64,000 nucleotides of DNA, taken from NCBI GenBank assembly GCA_000708835.1, contig DF236961.1, forward strand, positions 186,001 to 250,000. Direction: 5' to 3'. The translations under genes and the position numbers were made by a program. Positions 23,481 to 36,306 of this stretch are shown piece by piece. The DNA is from Klebsormidium nitens (taxonomy: Eukaryota; Streptophyta; Klebsormidiophyceae; Klebsormidiales; Klebsormidiaceae). Position 1 is the stretch's first letter, and each line of letters begins with the position of its first letter. The notes under the pieces are model-generated. The model had not been told where the DNA came from. It searched no databases and worked only from the letters and a program-made list of their open reading frames with translations.

Positions 23481-26400
23481 TAGTGAAATGCCAGCGGCCG
23501 AAGACAAAGCAGAACTGCCGGCCACTGCCAGGTACGGTAGTCTTCGTGTCGTGACTCGTAGGTACCGTATAGGTATCCTATTGACAACCCAAGGGCCGGA
23601 TCGAGTACGGTACGGTACCTACTACCTCATACCGGAAAGTCGCGCCGGAGTCGCGTACATGGTACGGACCCCGGAATCGAGCCGAGATTCAGAATGTTGT
23701 AATGACGAGCGAGCACCGGGACGCAAAACGGCCAAATATTGCCCTGTTTCTACATAAATTCGCGCTTATCGTCGAAAACGCCGGATTCGATGCCGTGCGC
23801 TCGGGCAGCTTTGCATTTAGCGACAGAATCTTGTGACGGATCGTACCTCACGTCAATGCTGCAGTCTGCCATGCAATTGAAGAGGCCGTCGACGATGAGT
23901 ACTCGGGAGTCGGGACGTCTGCCTAGGGCGATGCTTTACCTGAAATCAAGTTGAATTTGTCGCCGCGAATATCTAACCGAGGGGCAAGTCGGAAGTAGAA
24001 TCAGGATTTTGGATGGACCGTGGACCACAGGTCCGTGGTCCGTACAGTATGCGGACTTGAAAATTTGGGTTCTGCTGACCGGGTTCTTTCTACCGGGGTA
24101 ATGTGGAGCTGAACGACCACAATATTCTGTTAATTTTACAGCTGCTTATTCCCGGTAGCTAAAGTCGGTCCTTCGCTCCACCTGTTGGACCGCGTGGGTT
24201 AAGAGGCAAGTTCAGTATCACATCGTAGATTAGTTTTTGTCAACTTTCGATGCGGATATAGCGGTCAGCGGACAGTACCACAAAATCCAATGTCACCTAG
24301 CCTGTCCCATCCTATAGGCTACCGTACACAATTTGTTTAGCCAGGTCATTCTAAGTTGACACTGTCCATTTAATCGGATCCCTTTCGGGGGTGGAGGAAA
24401 GCGAGGACGGGCCTGTTTCCCATTCTGCGAACGGACAGCCGCTGTCCAGGGAACGGAGGACGTGGGAACTCGGTTCCCACGTTTTATCGCTGATGACGAG
24501 CCCAACGAGTTTTTGAAAGGGCTGCTGGGGCGGTGGGATGAGGTTTCGCCTTCGACTGCGGTTCGAGCGTTCGAAAGCTGAACGGCTGGACGCCCGAGGA
24601 GCGCTCGATGCTCCGTAACAGCGGCAGCGGGGCGGCAGCGTCAAGGCTTGGTGTCGGGCCAAGTTTGAGGAGATGCTGAAAAGGAGCGGGTTCTACGTGC
24701 GTTTCATGCGCAAGACCTCGTTGCGACACGCGTAGAGAGTGTTTTCGGGACGGATGACGAAAGGGAGAAAGAGACGGAGAAAGCCCCCGGCGCAGAAAAG
24801 AGAGGGCGGGTCGGACGTTGAGGAACCGGGCGCAAGCGCTGACGTCAGGAAGTGAAAATCGGAGAACGGGGGCGCTGACGCTAGTGCGCCCAAGAGGGTT
24901 CGCGGAACAGGGAATGGCAATTTGCCCGGGGCGTCGTAAGACTAATACACGTGCCAGAGAAGGCTCTCACAGAACACCGGCTTAACAGGGACGGAAAAGG
25001 ACTCAGAGACCGAGAAAAGCGGGGGAGTGGAGAAATGGACGTCGCCGGCCAGAAACTTGGCCAGCCAAGTCAGTTTTCTCTGAGTGACTAGTTAGTAGAG
25101 TTATTGACAAGTGGAGAGGAAGACAAGCGTGCAGCCGATACAGAAAGAGAGAGAGCGGACCAGTCGTTGACTCTGCGGAGGCGGCCGTACCTGAAGGGAG
25201 CGCTTCTGAGACGGAAGAGGCGAACGCTAATTGGCGTCACGTCTTGCGAGGTGAGCGACGAAGCTTTTCCAAAGGTACGAGTCTCGGAATAGAAGACGAG
25301 CCTGAACGCATAGGCTTGCGGATTGCAATTCGAGAGGACGCCGTTGTTCTTTCTGGACGTGGTAGTGCCGGGCCAGTACCATTGTGCTCAAATCCCTCAG
25401 ACTTTCAGACACAAGGGCACCACTCCTAATATGGAACATTTGAAACTTGAATTGCACTTTACCCGAGATTTTAAAATCTCCACACTTGCCATTCTGCCAT
25501 CATAGGCGAATCCCCAGGTGAAAATACGCCTGCGCTTTGCCTGCAAACTTCATTTTCTTTCGAAGATGATCCTAGATTTTCATCATTCCAGATGTCCTCC
25601 CGGATAGGCTTGCTCTTCCGCCGTATTGATCTATTTCTCGTTTGTTAATCGATCTCACTGACCCTAGTCAAGATTTATACAACCGTCTGGTCGTCTGGGA
25701 CCGACATTCTTCAGCTCTGCAGTGTTTCAATACCTTGGCTTCAGCGTTTCTTTGAGCTCGCTCCTCTGCTTCCTCGCTGAATGAATTCATCCACTGCTAC
25801 GGGCCTGGCGTCGGTGTAGTCGTCCATTGAGCGCATGTGCGCATGTGTTTGACAGGGCCCATATACGTTTTTCTATGCCAGGTGCTGTACCCAACGACCG
25901 TAGACGCCTTATCCCAGGTGACGGCAGGGAGCAGGGGTTCCAGCTTAATCTTCGGAGCTTTGTGCTCGCTTGTTCAGCCTCCGTGGGAATCTACCTCGAA
26001 AGCATGCAGGCAGCTCTCAGGTATCATCCCATGCATGCGGCCTCCCGATCGCGCCACCCAGTCATTCAGCGGCCCAATCCTTTGCTTCCCTAGGAAAAGT
26101 GCCAGTGCTGAACCTCCTTCAAATAACAAGTATGCTCTTGTAAGATGCACATCTCGGTCCCAATCTTTGCAACCCTCTTCTGCACAGTCGCCAATTGAGA
26201 CTCGCGGTGGCAGATCCACATCATATAATCTGCCCCCTTGGGCCACCCAGTCAATCGGCGCACGGTTCTTGGCTTCTAATTCAGATCTATTTCAGAGAAC
26301 GTTTGTTGAATTGGAGAGGAATACAACGTGCACTTGCAGAAGAAGCGCATATTTCGCTCGAATGAATTCGACGCGAAGTTATCAACATCACCAACACCGT

Positions 26401-26973
26401 CAGTGAGATAATGAAGACAGAGCCTTGAGTCGTTGCCCAAAGAATGCCCCTATGCCTGCATGAGGATCCAGTAAAGCGCCCGCTAGTCACATGTTTGACT
26501 ACTAATTTGACTATCTCATGAATCAGTATGCTATATCTAGCTTAGCTCACGAGGAGATTCCAGCAAATTGTATGTATGTTGATCGACCTCGCATGCATGT
26601 GGTAGACACTGCGTATACATGCATCATATTGAGTGCACTTCTAAAATATACAGAAAAAGTTGATCAGCAGTGCTGAGTGTCACTGCGAAGGTACTTGATC
26701 CGAGGTGCTCCATGTGCATTTTTTCAAAGCCGCCAGCTCCGTCCAGCAGCAAGACTGCCGAATGTTTGTGTCTTCAGAGAACATGTTTCTTGAATTAAGC
26801 GCCGAGCTGGCTGTTAGTGACAACGAGGACGTTGTCCGTTTATTCGAGTTAGAGTGCGAATAGACATCTCATGTTCTCCAACCTCCACAGACCTGCAAAC
26901 ACTGCGGGCTGACAACTTATACCTCCGTCTGCAGCCGGGCGCTTTTTGACTACCAATCCCGCTAGACTACACC
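23481..26973. other. Intergenic stretch with degenerate coding-like patches
   Basis: The first part (23520-23650) has several GGTACGGTA and GTACCGTA runs. At 24360-25450 the plus strand is purine-rich and gives short open stretches in shifting frames (for example around LKGLLGRWDEV near 24510), broken by stops. This could be a decayed mobile element, but no domain is recognisable. At 26030-26260 two short segments sharing GCCACCCAGTCA and nearby bases repeat. No gene is supported. Confidence 0.4.
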
Positions 26974-29900
26974 CTACTCGTGAGGGTCACTATCCCACAT
27001 TGCTGCCATGTGCCCTGCCTCGTGCACCGAATCTCCCTTCCCAAACCCTGGTAAATCTAAACCCTCCCCAAGCCCGGGCGACATCGCGTCGAAGTCTTGC
27101 CCAGAATCCATTTCCGTAAGCTGATCCACTCCTTGCTCCTCATCTGTCTGGGGCCGCTTATAAGCGCCCCCCATGACTCCGGGCGAGCTCGCAAGACCCG
27201 ACTCCGAGCGAGTCTCCCTTTGCTCCTGCTCTTGGATCGCGTCCGCGACTTCGCGCGCGTCCTCCTCCCGCAACTTATTCTTTATTTCGGCGGCGCGTTC
27301 TTCCTCCTCCTCCCATCCCGAGAACACGGCCGCGGGCGCGCGCCCGCCTTCCGTCTCGCTCGGAAAGACCGTCATCGGACTTGCCAGCAGAGCCGCCGTT
27401 GACGTGGGGCCCCGAGGTGCGGTCGGCACTGCTGCCGACTTCTGCTTCAGAACCTGTAGAACGGAAGAGCCCGTCTGTTGCATGTCTTCCTCTTCTTTTG
27501 TCAGCTGTCTGTTGCACGTCTCCTTGTGACGTCAGCAAATTGTTCAATGCGGTTTAGAACGTTGACATGAATGACACAATTCAACAGCCAATTTGGGGTA
27601 AGTGTGAGAAACCGCCTCGAACTAATCAAGGATAAGAAAGCCCGGGTATTGATTCTCCGGTCAGGGCCGAACTTCTGCTTCCGAACCACTCCCTAGCATC
27701 TCCAATGACCTTCTTCGGACGATCTCAACGAAGCTGATGTTTCCAAATCCCGATCCTAGAAATTCCGATTCATTCTATGTGAAGGGCTGTATTAATGGGA
27801 ATCTTTCGCACCTCCGGGGGGAACTCGATGAGCTTGGCTGCGAGGTGCGCGGGCACCAGGCACAGGCCCTGGTCGAGCAAGAAGCGAACCGCTTGTTCGG
27901 GACTTCTTTGGAGTTGCGCCGCCACTTGGGGGGCAGCTGCCGCTGTGGCAGCGGTTACGTTCCCGGGGGGTACGCCGCCCCTCCTGGTGGCGACTTCGGG
28001 GAGCCCCCCGGGAAGCGTCTCGCGGACTGACTGCGCAGTGTCTTGTGAACCTATGCTCAGTACCTGCGGGGGCGGGGGGCGTGAAGTCAGCAAGCGGGCG
28101 GAGGACGTCAGCAACCAGACGCAGAAATACCAAAGGTGCCACCTTGTCTCGACGTCAAAACCTCGCCATCGAGGATTTTGCAGACGGCTACACAAGAATC
28201 TGGAGCATTGCTGCACTTACGATCCAAGAAACCTGAAGTTGGTGATCACCCGAAAAACGCATTTTTGAGCGAAGACGAAGGAAGCGAAGGAGGAAAAAGA
28301 AAAGGAGTACGATGAATATGAACAAGGTGGGGCACAATGATGGAAGCAAAAAGCAACGGCAAAGGAGGAAGAGGAATTGAGTCTGAAGTACATGGAAAGG
28401 ACGACTCCGAGGAAGGGAGGGGTGCCTTGAAGCAAGACGAAGAGTAGATAGATAAACCACAGACGGCTGGAACAAGGAGTGAGTCCACCTGGAAATTGTC
28501 ACCAGAAAAGGACGAGAGAAGGGAGGAAAAAGACGACAGCGGCTGACCTGAACCTGCAGCTGCATAAATATGACATACTCGATGATCTCTTCCAACATGG
28601 AGGCCTTATCCATCTTGTGGCGGTGCGGGACCAGGCTCTCCAGCTGCCGCATCTTCTCCGTGATCTTGTCCCGTCGAATCTGCACCCGAGCACATTCTGG
28701 ATTTACACAATGGTTTGTAAGGGGAAACCACGGAACTTTCCTCCATGGAAGGAGAAGGGAGGGTCCGTACCTTTTGGGGAACCCTGCGCCAACGATGCTT
28801 CAACGTTGGAGCAACAAAGTGCATGAGAGACTCGAGAAAGGCTCGTCAGCCTCGAAAGAAATAGAAGGCCTCGAAAGCACCCGGAGATCTCAAGAGCAGA
28901 TGTCAGATCTCCATTTTCTGCTTGAAAGCGCCCTGAAAACGTCCACTTGTTGGCCAGAAAACTGAACTGGCAACGGATAAAGCGTCCACCTGGAGCGTCT
29001 CTTCAACCATGCAAGGCTTATTTTTGCCAGCGTGCACTTATTAACGGCTCCACTTTATAGAGTTGTGGCCAGACTCCCAAAGCGTGGGTTGAAAAAGGCG
29101 ACACTGGCAGGGCATCGAAGATTCCAAAAGTGAACTTTTATAATCCATTCGTCGCAACCCAACCTAGCGCCTTCATTGAGTCTGAACTAAGTTCAAGACA
29201 CCCCTTCCGAGGATTCCAATTTCTCCTTAATACTCGGGGGACATGAGACGAGCAAACCATTTCTTTCGTAAGTCATTGACAAAATTCTCACCCGTTCCGC
29301 GACACTGTGGGGGTCCGTTGCCTGACCCCTCTTGGCTCTGTTCAGCTTCACTGGCGTCTCCCCTCGCGCCTTATCCACGTCCGCACCCCGCCCCACGCTT
29401 TGCGCCCCTCCCCCCTTCACCTCCGTCATCGCGTGCCCCTTCTGCTCCTCGTTTCGTGCGGGACTGGGGAAAGAGTACTGCGCCGGGCTACCCCCCCCTA
29501 GGGGCTTGGCAGGCCGCGCAATACCAGGGACCAGTGCGGTGTTGGGGAGGGGAAGCGGGGTTTGGAACTGGAGGGCGGGGGTGGGGGGAAGGGGGGGAAT
29601 CGTGACCTGGGAAACGCGATTGTTGAAGGTGGGTGCGCGCGGGATCTGGCAACCCGGAATAAGAGGGACGTTAGAGTCTCTAAGTTCTTTGCGTCAAAAG
29701 CTTCCCTCGGATTTCAGATGCTCCGAGCACAGTCCCTGATGCTGAACCATTCGAGCAACGACAAGGAGGGCATAGAACGGCTCAAAATCAGGAACCATGC
29801 TCCGGGGACTGGAAGCCGATGGCAAATCCGACACAATAAGCTGTAGCAGCAAATCAGGTTGCAAAGCCAGGGTCTTGAGCGCTTTGCTTCCAAGCCTGAC

Positions 29901-32900
29901 AGGTTGAGGGTTCGGATAATTCTTGTCCCTTAGACTCGGGTATCAGAAAAGGACTTCGGACTTCGGACAAGGTGTTGTCAGCTTGACAGTCTTGACTATG
30001 CAAGATGAGGGTGACACTAAGACTTTTTAAAGGTGTCGCAATCCCATTGACTTCAAAAGTCAAACACACTTTGCTTTAGCCTTACACGGACAACAAGCTT
30101 CTGAACTCTTAAACGTGTTCCTTACCCGTGTCCAGAATTGTCAACAAGAGTTTCCAAGCACAACACGTTGCGGTGCACAGCCGAGGCCACTAAAACGGAA
30201 GTCTTTCAACAGACAATCCGACACAGCAGAGCCCAAAAGTATTGTTCTGAAAGTTTGATCTATGGGGTCTTACAGTGCAGCCACAGATGAACAATGATGC
30301 CTTGCTGGGCCTCCACTCCTGTGGTTAGATGCCCTCTGGAAGCGCCAACGACTACCGATCAATCTGTAGGGTGCTTGAAAGAGCTTTTTCAAGGGTTGAA
30401 AGGCATTTTCGCTATTTGCTAGGTGGTAAATAGATACGCTACGAAAATGACTCATGGCCGGGTACTCACCGCCCCATACGAGATTCTGCTGGACGGCGCA
30501 GGCGAGTTGCCCTGGCGCTGCCGTTTGCGGTCCGTTGGGGTGCTCTCTGCACTCGCCTCCTCCATGCTCGTTTCCGCTGGGTACTGACTTTCTGTGCGGA
30601 ACGAGAGGCCGCGCTTTCCAGTGCGGATGGAGCCCTGGGACAGGGACCCTCCCATGCTAGTTTCCTGCAATAGGATTTTGGGGTTATCAGCTATTGCATT
30701 TCCTGTCCCCAATATTGTGACCGCAGCTGAACATATCTGGGAGATGAAGCTTCCACTCGACGCTACGCTCCTACGAGAAGAAACCGTAACGGCTCCAACC
30801 CGCACATACTCTGTGCGTGAAAAGCAGTCTTAAATGCATGAAGCATTCTCGTTTCCTTCCATGATCCACACCCAAGCTGAGCAAAGTAAGAAGGACTTCT
30901 CAGTACAGACCCAACCTTGAAGAGCAACCACCCCATGCTAACTTCCTGCTTAAGTAAACTGGGAGCTGCACATTGGTTCTCTTTTTGTTCTACGCAGAGA
31001 AGCTGCCTTCTAAATCGCACTTTCAGTGCGAAGCTCAACGAAGAACCCACCCAAGCTCAGCTTTTGCACAGTGTAATGTGGACAATGGGAAAAAAGGTGA
31101 CTCATGCTGGTCTCTACAGTGGTGATACTGAAAGCCTGAAGTGCTACGAGGCTGGGACAACTTGCCAAATGAATGCGGTTTGTTTGAAAGCCAACCCAAC
31201 GCTTGGTTCAACATGGTAAAAATGCTTCTGAACAAGGTACTGCAGCCCAGTGGACCACCAGCTTGCCCAAGGTTAGCAGCAATGGAGAGAATTAATGCAT
31301 GTATGTTGAGCAATAACGAACCAGAATATTAAAATGACGTCATCTGACTTTACCCCATCGGTTCACGCGCAATCAGAACGCATCTCAACTTTAGCAAACC
31401 GACAAGCAGGTCAGCATCTTTGCATGTATTTTTCCAGCCAAGCTGCAAATTTTGATTTGAAATCAGAATGTATCCTCACCGCCGGCTGCGCGCTTAAGGC
31501 GCCTCCCGCCATCAGCGCTCTCCTCATCGCATCGCTGGTCAGCGGGGCTACGAGCGACGACAGGTTCTGATGCCCTTGTCGGCCTTGCTCCGAGCTACCC
31601 CCCCCCTGAGTCGCCGACAGCCCCTGAACCCGCTGCGGCAACGTATGCTGCTGTCCCACAATTACCTGGGCTACTTGGTCAGGCACCGAATAACCGGGGG
31701 ATTGCAGGCCCCCCCGCCCGAGCTGCTGCGCCGTGGCAGCCGCAAACTTTTGCGTGTTGAGAAACGCGCTCAGGCTGCCCTGGTTCTCCTTGGACAGCGC
31801 CGACTGCCAGAGCTCCGTCATCTGGGGGGTCAGTTTCGACAGCCCGGGTAGGGGGGGCATCGGGCTGATCTGGGCGGAGGGGTCGTGTGACGGATTCAGC
31901 AGGCCGGCCCCCAGAGAGATATTCCCCCCTAAGCCCCCAAAGTTTGCCAGGGAGGGGGGATGATGGCTAGGCTGCTGCTGGAAGGTAGGCAGGGGGGGTA
32001 TCTGCGAATGCAGGTGGAAGGACTCCTGTAACTGCCGAATCTGCTGCTGCCGCAACAGCCTCTGCTGCTCCTGCTGCTGCTGCTGCTGCTGGAGGATGAG
32101 ATTGGCCGCCAGCTTCGTGATCCGAGCGTTTGTCTCGTTTGCGGGGAGGTTCACGGTTGCCAAGAACCGGTCCAGGACCGATTCGCCGCTTCCCGGGGGG
32201 GGTGGCGGCGGAATGTTCCACTGAACGTTATCTTGAGCAGGGAAGCTGGACAGCAGGCTGGGGGTTTCTTGGGGCGGAGGACCGAGACCGCCCCCCCGTT
32301 CTGAAAACATTGACGAAGAGGTCTGCAAACCCGAGCGGGGGGTGCGCGGCTGGCCTAGGAGCTGCTGAATCTGGCCCCAGCTAGCGGAAGCCGGGAGCTC
32401 TACCCCCATACTCTGGAAGTGAGAGTGCAGGAACGACAGGGAACGGGGGGACAGAACATCTTCCACCGACTCCGTTGGATCGCGAGTTGCGATCGCAAGG
32501 CGGAGGTTGTTCAGCTTGTTGGTGGTGCTTGATTGAGTGGGCGAAGCTAGGGACGGGAGAGACGTGGAGTAGAGCGAGGAGTTCGTAAAGGATGCTGGGC
32601 CTCGTGCTGGGGAGTTGAAAGGTGCAGGAGGGATGGTCAAACTGAACGGGTTGAAGGGGGCTGCTTGGTTTTGCTGAGGCGGGAAGTTGTGAAGGTTAGG
32701 CAGGCTCGGGAGGTTAGAGAAGTTTGGGAAGCTCGGGAGGTTTGAGTGGCTCAGCGGGGTCTGGAAGCTTGTGCGGTGTAGCTCCTCGAGGCTCTGGCGC
32801 CCCTGCGTGGCCTCCAAGGAGAGGCCTGGCTGCTGTTGCGAAAACGGCCTGCGAGAAGGGCTGCGGCAAATCAGCGACGGTAAGAAGAACTACAAAGGAC

Positions 32901-33751
32901 AAAGCATCGTGGTAAACAAGAGGTGGCAACTTCAAAGAACTTGTCCCCCTTTCAGTGACATTGAAGGTCAGTATTTGAGGTTGCTCCGCAAATCTCGGGG
33001 TGATGAGTTTCCTTAGGACCACGGGGTGGTGGACGGTAAGGAGGGTGACCAATGAGAACTCCGGCCGTTAGAAAAGTCCTCAGTTGCCTGACCTCGGTCC
33101 TTATCCTGCAGTTGTAAAGTTCAAAGGGTCAAGTCGTGTGCAGGTCCCTGACAGAGTCTTGTAGTGTGACATTCCCACTTCAACCGTTGAGAGCTACTCC
33201 TATTTAAAATCTTATGCTACTTTACCTCTCCCGCACCTTGATCCGCTGACCAAGAAAGGCTAGTAGCTGCCACCCCTCAGGCCGAATCGCCCTTTTCTTG
33301 CACCTCCAAATGTTATAATGGCTTTGTTCAAGACTGAATCGTGAACAACTCATGCACCTGGGATAGCCTCAGGTGATTCTACAACTTGGAGCACTACCCT
33401 TACCCTTTTGAGCTCAGTCAAAAGCAGCCAGCAAAAACACACCCATATATGATGTTGCCCTCAGAATGTCTCCACTTCTGACTGCGCAGAGACAGGGACT
33501 GGGACACCGTAACTCTTGAAAAGCGTATCGCTCATCTAGCATTGCTATTTGAGTGGGGCTCATGCGCAATTCACAGCGATTACTTACAGCAGCATTTGTG
33601 ATGCCTCGCCGGTTCCGGTCCCCCCATCAGGACCTGGCTGTTGGCCCCCCTGGGACAAATTGAATATTGCATCGAGGAGACTGCTAGCATCCCCGTGTCC
33701 GGAACCGTCAGAGCCTAGCGATTGCCTGCCATGCCTGTCATTGCTGGACAT
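26974..33751 (-). CDS. LRL-type bHLH transcription factor, bHLH-2
   Basis: Seven exons on the minus strand: 33588-33751 (ATG 33751), 31480-32848, 30470-30664, 29292-29606, 28548-28679, 27812-28063, 26974-27504. Intron 1 is phase 2 and the rest phase 0, giving 985 aa. The long Gln/Pro-rich N-terminus includes a polyglutamine tract and the VEDVLSPRS block. The nuclear-localisation run DRKRQRQ is in exon 3. The basic region [14 protein letters not shown] ends exon 4 and continues as IRRDKI in exon 5, followed by helix-loop-helix ending [11 protein letters not shown]. This is the LRL/UNE12/bHLH66 signature, with the E-box reading His, Glu and Arg all present. Exon 6 carries LPGGLPEVA and the family's [11 protein letters not shown] segment. 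The acidic last exon is the least certain, though its acceptor and phase fit. It should act as a nuclear dimer binding E-box DNA. The protein is long for the family, mainly through its N-terminus. Confidence 0.9.
30870..31065 (-). repeat. Decayed copies of the bHLH-2 exon-3 start in the intron before it
   Basis: Read on the minus strand, GCAG then GAAGTTAGCATGGGGTGG at 30945 matches the real exon start at 30664 (GAAACTAGCATGGGAGGG). A second copy begins near 31062 (GCTGAGCTTGGGTGGGTTC) and regains the match farther in, at CGCACTGAAAGTGCG against CGCACTGGAAAGCGCG. They are more degraded than the eRF3 copies. Confidence 0.55.
32055..32095 (-). repeat. CAG trinucleotide run encoding polyglutamine in bHLH-2
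   Basis: On the plus strand CTGCTG units run through this stretch, with six consecutive CTG triplets at about 32074-32091. On the coding strand they give Q7 followed by E and more glutamines. It lies in the activation-like N-terminal region and is likely to vary in length between strains. Confidence 0.8.
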
Positions 33752-34976
33752 TACCTAGTCAACCAGGGGGCCCCTGGTCAAGCAGATACATTTCAGGTTC
33801 GCCGAGGACAGGTTCCGAGCCTAGCCTGCCACTATTACGTGCGTATCCTGCAACCTCTTTACAGCAAACCACCCCCAGCCTGTCAAAAACCAGTTCACCG
33901 GAAGCCTTTGAAAAGCTTCCAACTTTAAGATTTCTTGCAAGCACCTGCGCAGCAAAAGCAATGCTTTGTTAGCGCACCAGCTTTCAGCAAAATTGCAATT
34001 TGAGAACGATAATATCATGTTACATTCTGCTGATGACTTGCACTCAGGTAAAGCAAGCAAGTTGTAGCGATCTTGTCAGACTGTGTGAGGCCTGATCCCA
34101 ACTCACTGTGTTTGTAAATGGACCTGTGCTTAGCGACCCCACTCATTGCACTGCAAGGTGTCTTCTTGGTTGACCACATGCAATGTACATAAACATTGGA
34201 AACAACCATCCTTCTGGCATCTCTTGGTTGGTCGGTCCCCTTTCAACTGGACATACATCAGGGCATGGGCAAAATGTTTCAGAATCAAGCCAAAGGAACT
34301 GTGTAGTTTGTCAAAAGCAAGGAATTGTCAACCACTTGACTGACGTGCTTGAAAAAGAATCCTGGCATGTATTCTCAAAGCTGGGACTCAAAGTCCTACA
34401 ATCAACGAGGCGCGCCAGACACAGTGTACTTACAGGAAATCTCATATTTCAGACAACCTCTAAACCATTCCTTTTCCAAATGTAGCACACAATATCAGCA
34501 TTCTTAGCAGGATTACCATGCAGACTAGGTGGCAAGGCCAGACTCTCCCCTGAGTGCCTTTGCATGTTGAAACAAAGCGCACTCAAGCTCAAGCCACAAA
34601 ACCACAAAGGGCAACGCATGCGATGCCCCACCTGCTAAACCCCCTTCTTCAGCGCTGTAACTGATGTCCACTTATCTCTTTCAGGGCGTTGTGTGCAACT
34701 CAGGTAACTGGATCCAGCCTGCTTTTCCTAACAAAGACCGCGCGTCTTGTTGATTCTGTTGTCTGCACTTTTCTCCAGCTACCGTAGCTCAAAATCCACA
34801 CTGCTGAAAAGAAGAAAGCTGCATTTGAAACCTTTTAAAGGTCTTGGCAATGGTTGACATCCTACTGACGACCGGTCATCATCTGAGCACCATCGTGAGC
34901 AGCCTTCTTTGCTGCCGCTTTTCGCGAAGTCAAGAATTTGGAAGGGAGTCAAATTCGGTACCCCCGGAAATACTGA

Positions 34977-35013
34977 CTCAGAGTGACAGAGTCAGAGTCA
35001 GAGTCAGAGTCAA
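34977..35013 (+). repeat. GAGTCA microsatellite
   Basis: The sequence around 34977-35013 consists of repeated CAGAGT/GAGTCA hexamers, with several perfect units in a row. It is upstream of CoaE and bHLH-2 and not in a coding exon. Confidence 0.8.
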
Positions 35014-35738
35014 AGGCGAGAGAATGTCAAGGGTCTTCGAAATTGGGTTCCTGATCACCCTGTCGAATGTTTACAAATTTTTGAAGAGCGTGTATCGTCA
35101 GCATTGGTTATATTTCTTTTCCGCTAACTCCATTCGTCCGTTGTCTCGTATCGAACACCTCTCTGTGTGCAGTACAGTGTATCGACCCGACACAGACCCT
35201 AGTTGGAAGCAGTTGGGAGCGGGTTTGGTTTTACAGGTTTATCTACAAATTCGATGCCTGAATTACTTTCCAATACTCGGCGAACAGTGGAGTCACCGTC
35301 ACTCCCACCGTATCTCGATCATATCCTTGGCCGTCGCCTAAATTTACTCCAATGATCACGTTTGCACACGTTGACATCAGCGTTTTCGCACATGGGTAAA
35401 CGCAAGCCGTCCATCTCCAGCGTGTTTGATGCAGAATCCATTCTTGACGTCAGCCTCCTCCGCCAGCTAAAATCTCTGAATTTACCTATATGTCGGATAG
35501 ATTTAACCCCATAATTAAAGCCGTACCCTGGTATCGTACAGTTTCTTCGGTGCAGTCATGCATCGGATGTGTGGTCAACCAGATTGCGTGATCACTTCAA
35601 AACTTCGTCGGGTCGTATTACCACGTCATTAACACGGTATGTACCGGTCTGCCAGGTTTCCGTGTGGAAAAGTGAAGGTAGGTATGTACCTCCTTATCTA
35701 GCCTGGTACCTGGGGTACTGGCAACTCCTTTGTCTCCT

Positions 35739-35837
35739 AACTAAAACCCCTAACCCAAAACCTTACGCGCTCCGCACCCATACCCACCCTAACCACCAAA
35801 ACCAACCCTACCCGACTACCCGGTCACCGGCCATAAA
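35739..35837 (+). repeat. Dispersed repeat family, copy A
   Basis: It shares an ordered set of blocks with 49150-49292 and 56183-56325: AAACCC(C)TAACCCAAA, CGCTCCGCACC, TACCCACCCTAA, CC(C)AAACCAACCC and a GGCCAT/GGGCAT end. The three copies lie far apart and on the same strand. Confidence 0.75.
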
Positions 35838-36306
35838 CCTGATGGGAGACAAGCCCCTTTTACATAACGAGAGTTGCCACAATGTACAGCTACAGGCTAC
35901 GGTACATCATCATGGGGTCCCGACTCCCCATGGACCCATGATGCCAATGGGGAGTTGACAAGAGGATCGATCAGATTGTCAGAGCTCATGGCTAGCTACA
36001 CAAGCTAGCTACAATTGTTGATTGTGAGCTGAGCTGTGGCAAGAGCTGAGCTGCAGGTAAACTGCTCAGCTCTAAGATTACTTAGGAATGCCGCCACCAG
36101 TCGCGCCACCAGGTCCCAGCTAGACAAGGGCACAATTAATGTGACTGTTGGCGTTGAAGCCTTGTTGTCAAGAAGGGACAAGTGTGTGCTTAATTCGATG
36201 TTGAAGAAGAAGCGTTTGTAGGGCCTGCTGCTAGGTTTATTTACGGTAATTGAAACAAGGAGGAAGTTAAGACGGTGCACCTGATTGCAACACCGGCCTG
36301 GGAAGC

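Larger units (their letters stand above)
33752..36306. other. Intergenic stretch between bHLH-2 and CoaE
   Basis: The two genes are divergent, so both promoters lie here. It holds a GAGTCA hexamer run at about 34977-35013, the first copy of the dispersed repeat (35739-35837) and an imperfect palindrome at 35907-35943 (CATCATGGGGTCC / GGACCCATGATG). I see no coding exon. Confidence 0.5.

Noticed and set aside
24360-25450. Purine-rich stretch with coding-like patches on the plus strand
   Set aside because: Frame changes and stops every few tens of codons and no domain; at most a decayed mobile element.
25974-26246. Minus-strand 90-codon frame with ordinary amino-acid make-up
   Set aside because: No neighbours, splice sites or motifs that would support a gene.
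27770-27811. Read-through end of the bHLH-2 exon 27812-28063 to a stop at 27770
   Set aside because: bHLH-3 splices at the same position, and a GTGCGA donor and in-phase downstream exon exist; read-through remains a possible isoform.
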